Source of the DNA: Streptomyces coeruleorubidus
GTDB lineage: Bacteria; Actinomycetota; Actinomycetes; Streptomycetales; Streptomycetaceae
Assembly: GCF_008705135.1 (NCBI RefSeq)
Contig: NZ_CP023694.1
Location: 9,151,001-9,215,000, forward strand
Reading direction: 5' to 3'
DNA length: 64,000 bases
Positions 51,213 through 60,052 of the stretch are shown in pieces (the stretch's first letter is position 1; each line of letters starts with the position of its first letter). Both the position numbers and the translations under genes were made by a program. The notes beneath the pieces were generated by a model. It searched no databases. It was not told the DNA's origin and was given only the letters and a program-made list of their open reading frames with translations.

Positions 51213-53513
51213 ATGGCTGAGAAACCGATCAACCCGTCCGTATCGGATGTGACCTCGTCAGGGCCCGAGAAGGCCAGCGTCGGAATTCACGGCATCACCG
51301 AATCCGCGCGGTATTCCATGGCCGAAATGGGGCCGAAGCGGAGTCTGCAGACGCTGTTGAAGGTGAACCACGTCGACGGTTTCGACTGTCCGAGCTGTGC
51401 GTGGGGCGACCCCGATCCCGATCATCGGAAGATCGCGGAGTTCTGCGAGAACGGCGCGAAGGCCGTCGCCTGGGAGGCCACGCGCAAACGCGTCGACGCG
51501 GCGTTCTTCGCCGAGCACTCCGTCGCTGACCTGCGGGAGCGGGACGGTCACTGGCTGGAGTCGCAGGGCCGGCTGGCCCAGCCGATGCACCTCGCCCCCG
51601 GCGCGACGCACTACGCGCCCATCTCGTGGGAGGACGCGCTCGCGCTCACCGCCGATCGCCTGCTCGGCCTCGCCGATCCGAACCGTGCCGTCTTCTACAC
51701 CAGCGGCCGGACGAGCAACGAGGCCGCCTTCCTCTACCAATTGCTGGCACGCAGGCTCGGCACGAACAATCTGCCCGACTGCTCGAACATGTGCCACGAG
51801 TCGAGCGGCGAGGCCCTGAGCGCGACCATTGGCGTCGGAAAAGGTCTCATCACGATCTCCGACATCACCGATTACGCGGACTTGATCATCATCGTGGGCC
51901 AGAACCCCGGCACCTGCCACCCCCGCATGCTCAGCGCGCTCGAACAGGCCAAGCGGCGCGGCGCCCGCATCATCGCAGCCAACCCGCTCCCCGAAGCCGG
52001 GTTCGGCCGCTATCACAACCCACAGACCGCGCGCGGCCTGGTCGGCCCGGGCACGCAGCTCGCCGACCGCTGGCTCCCGGTGCGCATCAACGGCGATCTG
52101 GCCCTTTTCGCGGGCCTGAACCGTACCCTGGTCGACCGGGAGGACTCCCAGCCGGGCTCCGTGCTCGACCACCACTTCATCGACCGGTACTGCGACGGCT
52201 TCGAAGCGGCCGCAACGGCATGGCGTGCCCTGGACTGGTCGCAGATCGAGACGATGGCCGGCCTGCCCCGCCGCCTGATCGAGGACTGCGCGGCCGACGT
52301 GCTCGCCGCGGACAGCGTCATCGTCTGCTGGGCGATGGGCCTCACCCAGCACCGCAACGCCGTGGCAACCATCCGCGAGATCGTCAACTTCCTCCTGTTG
52401 CGCGGCAATATCGGACGCCCCGGTGCCGGGCCCGCCCCGATCCGCGGGCACAGCAACGTCCAGGGCGACCGCAGCATGGGCATCTGGGAGAGGATGCCGC
52501 AACCGTTCCTGGACAGGCTCCGCGACGAGTTCGGGTTCGATCCGCCCCGTGCCCACGGCCTGGACACCGTCGGCTCGATCAAGGCCATGCGCGACGGTGA
52601 GGTCGACGTGTTCATGGGCCTCGGCGGCAACTTCGCCGCGGCCACGCCGGACACGCAGGTCACGGAGACCGCGCTGGCCAACTGCGCCCTCACCGTCCAC
52701 GTCGCGACCAAGCTGAACCGGTCCCATCTGTGCCACGGCACCGAGGCGTTGCTTCTGCCCTGCCTCGGCCGCACCGAGCGCGACCGGCAGGCCTCCGGTG
52801 AGCAGTTCGTGACGGTCGAGGACACGATGGCCATGGTGCACTCGTCGCACGGACGACTCCTTCCGGGATCACCGCACCTGCGCAGCGAGGTCGCGATCGT
52901 CGCCGACCTCGGGCACGCTCTCTTCGGCGACGACCTCGGCTGGCGCGGCATGCGCGACGACTACGCCGTGATCCGCCGCCACATCGAGCACGTCTGCCCC
53001 GGATTCCACGCATACGAGGAGCGCGTCCGGCAGCCCGGCGGCTTCATGCTCCCCCGGGCACCGCGCGACTCCCGCACCTTTCCCACGTCGACCGGCAAGG
53101 CGCAGTTCACGGTCAACCCACCGACCGCGCCCGAAGTTCCGCCGGGACACCTGCTGCTGACGACGGTACGGTCGCACGACCAGTTCAACACCACCGTCTA
53201 CGGCCTCGACGACCGTTACCGCGGCATCAAGGGAGGACGGCGGGTCGTCTTCCTCAACCGGAAGGACCTCCGCGACCTCCATCTCCACGACGGCGACCTG
53301 GTCGATCTGATCAGCGTCAACCCGGACGGTGAACGCCGCGCCCCCGGCTTCCGCGCCGTCCGCTATCCGACGCCGCGCGGCTGCGCCGCCGCCTACTACC
53401 CGGAGACGAACGTGCTGGTCGCCCTGGACTCCACGGCCGAGACCAGTAACACGCCGGTGACCAAATCCATCGTGATCCGCATCGAACCCTCCGACGGGGG
53501 AGCTTCGGTGTGA
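51213..53513 (+). CDS. FdhF/YdeP family molybdopterin oxidoreductase
   Basis: A 766-residue enzyme, normal length for YdeP. An N-terminal CxxC (GFDCPSCAWGDPD, about 57-60) fits the reduced Fe-S or metal site of the family. Molybdopterin-binding signatures follow: YTSGRTSNEAAFLYQLLARR, DCSNMCHESSGEALSATIGV, VGQNPGTCHPRMLSALEQAK, RGNIGRPGAGPAPIRGHSNV, and the C-terminal molydopterin-dinucleotide domain LLLTTVRSHDQFNTTVYGLD, RRVVFLNRKDLRDL. The natural substrate is unknown; E. coli YdeP supports acid resistance. It is monocistronic, followed by a convergent DUF475 fragment. Confidence 0.95.
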   Translation: MAEKPINPSVSDVTSSGPEKASVGIHGITESARYSMAEMGPKRSLQTLLKVNHVDGFDCPSCAWGDPDPDHRKIAEFCENGAKAVAWEATRKRVDAAFFAEHSVADLRERDGHWLESQGRLAQPMHLAPGATHYAPISWEDALALTADRLLGLADPNRAVFYTSGRTSNEAAFLYQLLARRLGTNNLPDCSNMCHESSGEALSATIGVGKGLITISDITDYADLIIIVGQNPGTCHPRMLSALEQAKRRGARIIAANPLPEAGFGRYHNPQTARGLVGPGTQLADRWLPVRINGDLALFAGLNRTLVDREDSQPGSVLDHHFIDRYCDGFEAAATAWRALDWSQIETMAGLPRRLIEDCAADVLAADSVIVCWAMGLTQHRNAVATIREIVNFLLLRGNIGRPGAGPAPIRGHSNVQGDRSMGIWERMPQPFLDRLRDEFGFDPPRAHGLDTVGSIKAMRDGEVDVFMGLGGNFAAATPDTQVTETALANCALTVHVATKLNRSHLCHGTEALLLPCLGRTERDRQASGEQFVTVEDTMAMVHSSHGRLLPGSPHLRSEVAIVADLGHALFGDDLGWRGMRDDYAVIRRHIEHVCPGFHAYEERVRQPGGFMLPRAPRDSRTFPTSTGKAQFTVNPPTAPEVPPGHLLLTTVRSHDQFNTTVYGLDDRYRGIKGGRRVVFLNRKDLRDLHLHDGDLVDLISVNPDGERRAPGFRAVRYPTPRGCAAAYYPETNVLVALDSTAETSNTPVTKSIVIRIEPSDGGASV

Positions 53514-53521
53514 CGGTCAGG

Positions 53522-53987
53522 TCAGAGGCGGGACTCACCCTGCTGTGAGGCCGGGTCCTCGGTCCCGGCGGCCGCGAGCGCCTTGTTGCGGCGGACCGAT
53601 GAGAGGAACGAGGCCGCGATCAGGAACACCCCGACCAGGCCGGTGATGATCTCGCTGATCTGGTGCTGGATGGTGATCAGCAGGATCGCGGCCAACGCGC
53701 CGATCGCGTAGTGGGCGCCGTGCTCCAGGTAGACGTAGTCGTCGAGGGTGCCCTGACGGACCAGGTAGACCGTGAGCGAGCGGACGTACATGGCGCCGAT
53801 GCCGAGGCCGAGGGCCATCCAGAAGATGTGATTGGTGATGGCGAAGGCACCGATCACGCCGTCGAAGGAGAAGGACGCGTCGAGGACCTCCAGGTAGAGG
53901 AAGAGGAAGAACGCCTCCTTGCCGGCGAGGGCGACCGCCGGGACCTGCCTGCCCTCTGCTTGACCGCTCGCTACAGCCGGTCACAAC
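53522..53987 (-). pseudogene. DUF475 (TerC-like) membrane protein, 5' truncated
   Basis: Reads VALAGKEAFFLFLYLEVLDA, SFSFDGVIGAFAITNHIFWM, ALGLGIGAMYVRSLTVYLVR, QGTLDDYVYLEHGAHYAIGA, ISEIITGLVGVFLIAASFLS and stops at 53522. This is the second half of DUF475, with its 'ASFSFDGVIGAF' core. A TGA lies just before it, and the preceding bases end an unrelated coding-like piece (TVRTPKLREFVSLGYTL). The first four helices are missing. Confidence 0.78.
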
Positions 53988-54235
53988 GTATAGCCCAGGC
54001 TCACGAACTCCCGCAGCTTCGGCGTGCGCACCGTCATCCGCCAGATCAGCCGGTTGCGGCCGGCGCGAGGGTCCACCCGGATGCAGCAGAGCAGCTTGGA
54101 CTACTCCTATTACCTGTTGAACTACGCCCGGACCCGGGGCGGACCCGGGCCGCGATCCTCCCGCGCGCTCTGACCGGCGTTGGAGGATTCCGAGGGCGCC
54201 GGCGTTGTCGGCCCCCGGTGCTAGCGTCGCCATCC

Positions 54236-54769
54236 ATGGCGAACCGTTCATACCTCTACTCTGCGGACTCGATGCCGAACGAGGCGGAGATCCCCAAGCG
54301 GATCCGATGCATATCCGAGCACAACTGGGATATCCCGCTGGCGCACAAGCTCATGGTGGGGCGCGGAACGACGGTCGTTCCGTCCATGATCTGGAACCCT
54401 CCGATCGGCATCGCCGCGGACTATGCCGACGGGGCGGCCCTGCTGCGCGGCCTCTTGCGCGCGGTCGGCAAGGGCCTGGAGGACGACGCCGAGTTCGCCG
54501 AATGCGTTGCCACGACCACGGCCCACCTCGACAAGCAGCAGGCGAAGTACTTCGTCCTGGAGACCGGGGAGATCGTCTCGATGACGGGCGAGGATCCGGC
54601 AGCGAGCGTGCTGCGTCTGGCGTCCGAGGATATCCCCGACGCCGTCGCCCAGGCCGAGGCGGCGATCGCCGGCCAGAACGACGACTGGCTGGCCTCGGTC
54701 CGAGCCGACTGGCAGAGGCACTTCGGGTCCTTCTACAGCGAGGCGCTCTACTTCTCCTTCCCCAACTGA
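54236..54769 (+). CDS. hypothetical soluble protein
   Basis: A 177-residue protein: ANRSYLYSADSMPNEAEIPK, RIRCISEHNWDIPLAHKLMV, then AALLRGLLRAVGKGLEDDAE, KQQAKYFVLETGEIVSMTGE, SVRADWQRHFGSFYSEALYF, SFPN. The opening MANRSYLYS and closing YSEALYFSF recur, as I remember, in a small family of Streptomyces and proteobacterial proteins (DUF7822-like). No membrane helix or catalytic motif. Probably intact; function unknown. Confidence 0.72.
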   Translation: MANRSYLYSADSMPNEAEIPKRIRCISEHNWDIPLAHKLMVGRGTTVVPSMIWNPPIGIAADYADGAALLRGLLRAVGKGLEDDAEFAECVATTTAHLDKQQAKYFVLETGEIVSMTGEDPAASVLRLASEDIPDAVAQAEAAIAGQNDDWLASVRADWQRHFGSFYSEALYFSFPN

Positions 54770-55144
54770 CGGGGCCCGCGGCGGGGTGCCGGGCCTTCCC
54801 GCCCGATCCGGATGTGGTGGGGCATCTCCCGGTGCTGCCTTTCGTCGCGGTCGGCGTAGGCATCCTCGGCGCCGCTGGGGCCGTTGGGCTGAATGCCACT
54901 CTTGCCCAGGGAAGGGGCCCTTCTCGGGTGGAGCGGGCAGTGCGAGTGATCCAGGAGGTTCGCTGGTACCCGGGGAAGTACCGCGCGGTCGCTGACGCGT
55001 TGCCGGGCGGACGGCGAGCGCACCGTCCGCCCTGTGAGGCGATGGCAGCAACAGAGCCCCGCCGCGGCCTTGCCATCTCATCCCGCCTGAACCAGTAGCG
55101 GCGCCACGCCGGTCGACAGCGTGGGGGAGGACCGGTTGCACTAG
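54770..55144. other. intergenic, no gene recognised
   Basis: The frames here are short or have non-coding composition. A relic begins at 55145. Confidence 0.35.
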
Positions 55145-55456
55145 GTACTCGAGGCGGCCGAGCGGGTTTTCGCGTCCCTGACCGGCTACACGGGCTTCGA
55201 CCGCGACCTGTCGGAGGAAATCCTCGCGGTCGTCCTCAAGTCCGTCAGTACCGAGCAGCGGGAGGGTTGCGTACGGCAGCTGGAGGCCTTCGCCGAAGCC
55301 AACCGTGAAAGCCTCGGGCAGCTGTACGAGAAGTACGGGCCGGGCGGAACGTTCGCGGACGAGCGCCGCTGCTATCTGACCCACCAGCCCGCGAGTGTCG
55401 TGGTCTGCGAGCGTCTGGATACCGTCCCGATGAGGATCTCGTCAGCGGGGATCTGA
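55145..55456 (+). pseudogene. coding-like 3' fragment, unknown family
   Basis: An open frame between stops (TAG at 55142, TGA at 55454): VLEAAERVFASLTGYTGFDR, DLSEEILAVVLKSVSTEQRE, GCVRQLEAFAEANRESLGQL, YEKYGPGGTFADERRCYLTH. It has no usable start. The minus strand over 55440-55600 also reads well (LDSPAADEYFSRSEVYRAVV, ASRNRSLEHLLQIPADEIL), so two gene ends may collide here. Confidence 0.4.
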
Positions 55457-55791
55457 AGCAGGTGCTCCAGGCTGCGGTTGCGCGAGGCGACGACAGCCCG
55501 GTAGACCTCGGAGCGGGAGAAGTACTCATCGGCGGCGGGGGAGTCGAGCCACGACTGCAGGACGGACGCGCGGTCTCTACCCCGACAACCGCGCAGTCCG
55601 CCCCACTGGCCGCATGATCTTCTGCCAGCTGTCCAGCCTGACTCTCGCCCCAGCAGCGTGACCGACGCACCTGTGAGCCTCATCAACCGAGGAGTTCAAG
55701 CACACCTGCTTGAACTCCTCGGCATCGACGAGACACGACCCCGCTGGCTGGGGACCTAACTCCCTATGTGCGGAGTCTCCGGCTAGCAGGA
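55457..55791. other. relic stretch, no gene supported
   Basis: Apart from the minus-strand fragment mentioned for 55440-55600, nothing recognisable is present before the hairpin at 55792. Confidence 0.3.
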
Positions 55792-55813
55792 GGCCCGGCA
55801 GAAGCGCCGGGCC
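55792..55813 (-). terminator. GC hairpin terminator of the PadR/membrane operon
   Basis: GGCCCGGC (55792-55799) pairs perfectly with GCCGGGCC (55806-55813) around AGAAGC, 34 bases beyond the membrane gene stop. No T run. Confidence 0.6.
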
Positions 55814-55846
55814 GATCCGGGGTGCGGCCCGGGGTCCCGGAGCCAG

Positions 55847-56791
55847 CTATGCCGCGCTCGGCGGGGTTGACTGGACGTGGCGCCGGCGCGCGCGGAGGAA
55901 GGGCACCGTGCTGCTGAGCAGGACCAGGAGCAGGACAACCACGCCCGCGGGGTTGAGCTGGACCGTCACCTGCAGCGTGGTGGGCAGCACGGCCACCGCC
56001 ACGCCCGCGACGGTCAACCGGTCACGCGTCCCGAAGAGCAGGGCGATCGCGAGGACCCCGGCCCACAGGACCCCGGCCCACAGCGGGCCGATGTCGCTGA
56101 GAACGCCCAGCGTAAAGGGGTAGTACATCTCGACGAGCTGCACGCCCGACACCAGGACGGCCGCCAGGGCGGTGGTTCCCATGATCATGCGGCGTTGTGA
56201 CAGGGAGGGGCCGAGCAGATCCCTGGGTGCGGCGAGGACGACGGCGCCGGTGAGCAGCGGCACGGCCAGTCGGATCACTGCGATCGAGGGGGTGCCGTGG
56301 AAGCCGGAGGAGGCGAACGCGGCCAGCAGGACGTCGGCCAGGCACAGCACCATCGCCGGCACGACCAGTGCACGGGCCACGGTCCAGCGCCCGGTCCAGA
56401 CAGCCGCGAGCGCCGCCAGCCAGAGCAGCGGTGTGAGGCCCGTGTTGGCCAGGCTCAGCACATTAGGGGGCGAGGACGCCGGCAAGGTCCGGACGGCGGG
56501 GGCGAAGAGCCACAACAGGCCCGCCACGAAGCTACCCGCCGCCACGGCGACAGCCAGCGGGGCTGCCTGCGCAAGGACCTGACCCGCCATCCGGTCGGAG
56601 CCCAGGCCGGTGCGCCGCCGCAGGCCATGGCCGGCGACATCGAGCGCCTCGCGCAGCCGACCGAGCGGGCCGGCATCCTGCGTCGCCTCGGCATAGATCG
56701 CGGTCAACTCGGCTTCGTGCTCAGCGCGGTAGGCGGCCGGATGGAGGCGCAGCGCCCAGCGGAACGCGAGTGAGCTGTGCTGCTGCGTCAT
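55847..56791 (-). CDS. multi-pass membrane protein co-encoded with PadR
   Basis: A 314-residue protein. The N-terminal soluble segment FRWALRLHPAAYRAEHEAEL, TAIYAEATQDAGPLGRLREA is the typical 'YR...ExxxxY' module found next to PadR genes; eight or so membrane helices follow (PLAVAVAAGSFVAGLLWLFA; PLLWLAALAAVWTGRWTVAR; LAVPLLTGAVVLAAP; VLWAGVLAIALLFGTRD; VVVLLLVLLSSTVPFLRA). It overlaps the PadR gene by 4 bases. Confidence 0.83.
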   Translation of the reverse strand: MTQQHSSLAFRWALRLHPAAYRAEHEAELTAIYAEATQDAGPLGRLREALDVAGHGLRRRTGLGSDRMAGQVLAQAAPLAVAVAAGSFVAGLLWLFAPAVRTLPASSPPNVLSLANTGLTPLLWLAALAAVWTGRWTVARALVVPAMVLCLADVLLAAFASSGFHGTPSIAVIRLAVPLLTGAVVLAAPRDLLGPSLSQRRMIMGTTALAAVLVSGVQLVEMYYPFTLGVLSDIGPLWAGVLWAGVLAIALLFGTRDRLTVAGVAVAVLPTTLQVTVQLNPAGVVVLLLVLLSSTVPFLRARRRHVQSTPPSAA

Positions 56792-57144
56792 GCCAGGGCC
56801 CCCTTCGGACGGATGGCGTGGGCGCGACGGGCGGCCAGTCGACGCTCCGCCTCGGCGACGACAGCACGCAACCGCTCCGTCTCGGCGGCGAGCACGTCTT
56901 GGCCGGCCTCGGCGAGGGCGTAGACCTTGCGCGCCCGACCGTCCACGACCTCCTCGCGCTCGACCCGGATCAGGCCCTGCTGGACCAGCCGGTCCAGCGC
57001 GCCGTAGAGAGTACCGGTGCGCATCCGCACACGGCCCTGGGAGATCGCGTCGATCTCCTGAATCAGTCCATAGCCGTGCCTGGGCTCGTCGGCCAGGGCA
57101 GTGAGCAGGAGCAGCGTCGGCTCCTGAAGCGGTCGCTCATTCAT
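56788..57144 (-). CDS. PadR-family transcriptional regulator
   Basis: A 118-residue PadR protein: NERPLQEPTLLLLTALADEP, RHGYGLIQEIDAISQGRVRM, RTGTLYGALDRLVQQGLIRV, DGRARKVYALAEAGQDVLAA. It starts at ATG 57144, just after a TATATATA stretch (57152-57160) and near-palindromic ATATG/CATAT bases that could be the promoter/operator. Controls the following membrane gene by inference. Confidence 0.92.
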   Translation of the reverse strand: MNERPLQEPTLLLLTALADEPRHGYGLIQEIDAISQGRVRMRTGTLYGALDRLVQQGLIRVEREEVVDGRARKVYALAEAGQDVLAAETERLRAVVAEAERRLAARRAHAIRPKGALA

Positions 57145-57187
57145 GCCGCCTATATATATCAGCGACCGGCATATGTTGTCGATCGAT

Positions 57188-57258
57188 TCATCCCCCGTTA
57201 CGCGACCACGCTGCTGCGGGCCCTGCTGATGCTGACCAACACCGAAGTCGCACGCTGA
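57188..57258 (+). pseudogene. transposase C-terminal tail
   Basis: RFIPRYATTLLRALLMLTNT, EVAR and TGA. It parallels the tail of the DDE_4-type remnant at 37955 (ATALVRALLVLTNREVSR). Only 23 codons remain, between the PadR promoter and the CRISPR remnant. Confidence 0.55.
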
Positions 57259-57378
57259 CGGGCCCGGCAGGCGATCTTGGGCGCGGACAATCGCCCCGAC
57301 CAGTACGAGCACACGATCGCTCACTCACACCAGCCCCAACGACCTGCGGGTTCGAAGTTGGTGGATCTTCGCTGGGGT

Positions 57379-57468
57379 GTGACCATCCCCGCGGGCGCGG
57401 GGAGCAGAGCGTGTCCCCGACGTCCGATGTGATCAGGCTGGGACCATTCCCGCGGGCGCGGGGAGCAG
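57379..57468 (-). CRISPR. two-repeat type I-E CRISPR remnant
   Basis: Repeats at 57379-57407 and 57440-57468 are 29 bases, differing at 2 positions, with the palindromic core CCGCGGGCGCGGGGAGCAG; in crRNA sense (minus strand) they read CTGCTCCCCGCGCCCGCGGG..., the Streptomyces type I-E repeat. The single spacer is exactly 32 bases (57408-57439), the I-E standard. The repeat with a changed 3' end (57379) is leader-distal. No cas gene or leader is present; a coding gene ends 23 bases away on the leader side. Confidence 0.85.
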
Positions 57469-57490
57469 CCGATCGCGGACGGCCGCAGGG

Positions 57491-58300
57491 CTACTTGATG
57501 AGCGGCCACAGAGCGGCGCCGGTGCCGATCACGGTCGCCAGTCCCACGGCGACGGCGCCGATGCGGCGGCCTGTCGTGCCGAACAGTCCCGGCTCCTCGT
57601 CGGCGGCCGGCGCGACGCTGGCGCTGCTTTCCCCGGAGGCCTGGGCGTTGGTCACCACCACGCGGGAGCGGTTGCCGTGGACGGCAACGTTCATCGCCTG
57701 GCCGATCTGCTCGGGAGTGGGCAGGGGGTCGTCGTCCGAGGGCATGGCGACGCGCAGCTCACCCACGAGGTCGGCCAGCGCCGTTCGGACCTGGTCGAGA
57801 ACACCCATCAGGGCAGGTGCCGCCACGGCCCAGTACAGCTCGGTGATGTGCTGACGGGGATTGCCTATCTCGTGATTCATGAGGCGCACCAGATCAGCGG
57901 CCTGCCCCGGCTGAAGCTTCAGCACGTCGCCCGACTCACTGACTCGACGCGCGGCCGCCTCGAGCTCGCCGATCCCCATACGCAGGGGGAGTTCGTTGCT
58001 GATCGCGTCACGGGCGATGTCAGGCAGCTGCCGGGGGCTGACCTGCTGGCCCGTCACAAAACCGTTCATCACCGCCGCGTCAACCTTCAAAGGCGCCACG
58101 ACAACGCGGTACGACGGGATGTCCGCCAGGTCCACGCCGTCGTAGCCGCGCAGTTCGCGCTGGGCCCAGTCGCACAGCGCTGCGGAGTTGGCATGGCCTC
58201 CGAGCATCACGCACTTGCGCAGGGCTCCGGCCAATGGCTTACCGTCGTCGAGCACATCCTGCTCGATCTGGGCAAGCAGGGTGCGCTCACGTCGATTCAT
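57491..58300 (-). CDS. AbiTii-like abortive-infection protein with membrane anchor
   Basis: A 269-residue protein. Residues 1-180 resemble AbiTii: RERTLLAQIEQDVLDDGKPL, AGALRKCVMLGGHANSAALC, DWAQRELRGYDGVDLADIPS, YRVVVAPLKVDAAVMNGFVT, and LRMGIGELEAAARRVSESGD. The 'LRKCxxLGxxxxSxxLxxWAxxELxGYxxxxxxPxYR' pattern is diagnostic. A linker leads to a C-terminal hydrophobic helix (RIGAVAVGLATVIGTGAALW). Probably a phage-defence protein. Start ATG 58300 is preferred because GGAG lies 5 bases upstream. Confidence 0.85.
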   Translation of the reverse strand: MNRRERTLLAQIEQDVLDDGKPLAGALRKCVMLGGHANSAALCDWAQRELRGYDGVDLADIPSYRVVVAPLKVDAAVMNGFVTGQQVSPRQLPDIARDAISNELPLRMGIGELEAAARRVSESGDVLKLQPGQAADLVRLMNHEIGNPRQHITELYWAVAAPALMGVLDQVRTALADLVGELRVAMPSDDDPLPTPEQIGQAMNVAVHGNRSRVVVTNAQASGESSASVAPAADEEPGLFGTTGRRIGAVAVGLATVIGTGAALWPLIK

Positions 58301-58405
58301 GCACTCCATTGTGCGAGCCCCCACTGACAACACGGCCTCACTCTGTGAGGTCACAGGGCTCTGTGCCGCAGGTAGCGCGCCTTACCGGGAGACGTGCACG
58401 TCGGT

Positions 58406-59536
58406 CTAAGAGGTCGTTTTCCCCCAACGTTTCATCCGGCAATGCGGATTTGATCCGGCGATGTCGGGTCACGCCATGAGACGGTGGCTTCGCCTGTGAG
58501 GCGGCGGGCCATGAGGTCGGTCATCGCCAGGTGGATCATGGCTTCGGATCGGGCGGGCAGGGTTTCGTAGTCGCGAGCCAGGCGGCGGTGGAGCATGAGC
58601 CAGCCGTAGGTCCGCTCGACCGCCCACCGTTTCGGTACGGGGGTGAATCCCCTGGTCCCGGGGGTGCGGGCGGTGACCTCCAGGTCGATGCCGAGGATGG
58701 CGGCATGTTCGACGAAGTGCTTGCGGTAGCCGCCGTCGACCCAGACCTTGCGGATGCCGGGGTGGTCGGCGGCGACCTGGTCGAGCAGTTGGGTGCCGGC
58801 CACGGAGTCCTGGACGCTGGCCGCGGTGACCAGCACCGCGAGCAGGAGACCGATCGTGTCGGTCACGATGCTCCGCTTCCGGCCGACGATCTTCTTGCCC
58901 GCGTCCGCGCCCTGACTCGAGGCGGGGACGCTGGTGGAGGTCTTGACGCTCCGTGCGTCGATCACGCAGGCCGACGGGCTCGCGTTCCGGCCCTCCTGCT
59001 GCCGCACCAACTCCCTCAGCAGGCCGTTGAGCTGGGCGAACACCCCGTCCTTCTGCCACTTGGCGAAGTAGCCGTAGACCGTCTCCCAGGGCGGGAAGTC
59101 GTGCGACAGGTAGCGCCACTGCACCCCGGTGCGGTCCACGTACAAGATCGCGTCCATGATCTCGCGAAGGTCATGGACGGGTGGCCGCCCGAAGTCCAGG
59201 GCCCGGCCGCGGCGCTCGAAGCACCAGGCCGCCAGGACCGGCTGGTGCAACTCCCAGCGTGCATCGGACAGATCACTCGGATACGGACGTCGCTCACTCA
59301 TAACGTCGGCGTACTGCCCGGACGCGAGTGCGCCCAGGCGTGCGTCTTCGACCGTGGAAGCACGACCATGGAACGGGGCGTATTGGAATGAGACATGCGT
59401 AAGCCCCAACACGCGCCGGGCGTCACCCCACCCGGCCATCCAGGATCGACGAAATCAGCAGCCGCGCGAGCACCACAGCCCGATATCAGGCAAACCAGAA
59501 GGTATCAGCGCCTTGCAGGTGAAAACGACCCCTTAG
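58406..59536 (-). mobile_element. IS5-family insertion sequence, apparently intact
   Basis: Ends carry inverted repeats: CTAAGAGGTCGTTTTC at 58406 and the reverse complement of GAAAACGACCCCTTAG ending at 59536 (15 of 16 matching, including CTAAG/CTTAG). About 1.13 kb with one uninterrupted transposase gene. A simple target duplication is not obvious. Confidence 0.75.
58432..59301 (-). CDS. IS5-family transposase
   Basis: A 289-residue DDE transposase: SERRPYPSDLSDARWELHQP, AILYVDRTGVQWRYLSHDFP, PWETVYGYFAKWQKDGVFAQ, SVKTSTSVPASSQGADAGKK, VGRKRSIVTDTIGLLLAVLV, VWVDGGYRKHFVEHA, VPKRWAVERTYGWLMLHRRL, ARDYETLPARSEAMIHLAMT. DDE-region residues (DARSVK, VDGGY, VERTYGW) are intact. Start ATG 59301; the frame is open upstream but the family begins MSERRPYP. 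Confidence 0.93.
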   Translation of the reverse strand: MSERRPYPSDLSDARWELHQPVLAAWCFERRGRALDFGRPPVHDLREIMDAILYVDRTGVQWRYLSHDFPPWETVYGYFAKWQKDGVFAQLNGLLRELVRQQEGRNASPSACVIDARSVKTSTSVPASSQGADAGKKIVGRKRSIVTDTIGLLLAVLVTAASVQDSVAGTQLLDQVAADHPGIRKVWVDGGYRKHFVEHAAILGIDLEVTARTPGTRGFTPVPKRWAVERTYGWLMLHRRLARDYETLPARSEAMIHLAMTDLMARRLTGEATVSWRDPTSPDQIRIAG

Positions 59537-59548
59537 GGTAAAAGCTAC

Positions 59549-60052
59549 TTACGCGTCGGGGTGCTCCGGCAGGGCGAGCCAGTCCGACCAGGAGATCTCG
59601 CGGCCGAGGAAGCGCGGCTGCTCGAACGGCCAGTCGGCGGAGATCCACCGCGGCACCAGCTCGTCGAGGGCCTGCTCGACCTTGGTGCCCACCAGCTCGT
59701 CCACCACCCACCAGGAGATCTCGCCGTCCGCGCCGGCCCTCTCCGGTGGGTCGATGTAGACGCAGCCGAGCAGAGCTGTCTCCGCCGCGTCGAACAGCGC
59801 GTAGTTGAAAGACTGGTGTGCGGCGATCTCCTTCTCGTGCCGCAACAGGTCGGCCTGGTCGGCCTCGTATGTCATGGTGGCCGCGGGCCAGCCCCAGGCT
59901 GGGCCGAAGATGGTCCACAGCCGCTGGCGCGAACCCATCACAGCCGGATAGTCGAGCGGGGTGTCCGCCTCCCGGATCGGCCGCAGGTGATGACCACCGC
60001 CCGGCAGCGGTACCAGGACGGGATGGACGAAGTCATCGGGGAGCCAGCTCAT
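59549..60052 (-). CDS. GNAT-like acetyltransferase, N-terminal-type
   Basis: A 167-residue protein: SWLPDDFVHPVLVPLPGGGH, HLRPIREADTPLDYPAVMGS, RQRLWTIFGPAWGWPAATMT, LLGCVYIDPPERAGADGEIS, WWVVDELVGTKVEQALDELV. It has the strand-helix order of a GNAT fold (YALFDAAETALLGCVYIDPP as beta4, WWVVDE as beta5) but the RxxGxG/A loop is replaced by ELVGTKVEQ, so acetyl-CoA binding is doubtful. Start at 60052; monocistronic. Confidence 0.75.
   Translation of the reverse strand: MSWLPDDFVHPVLVPLPGGGHHLRPIREADTPLDYPAVMGSRQRLWTIFGPAWGWPAATMTYEADQADLLRHEKEIAAHQSFNYALFDAAETALLGCVYIDPPERAGADGEISWWVVDELVGTKVEQALDELVPRWISADWPFEQPRFLGREISWSDWLALPEHPDA

Noticed and set aside
51258..52850. A 530-codon frame antisense to the YdeP gene
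   Set aside because: Shadow of a conserved enzyme gene; no motifs or ribosome binding site.
58531..59391. A 286-codon frame antisense to the IS5 transposase
   Set aside because: Shadow of an intact transposase gene.
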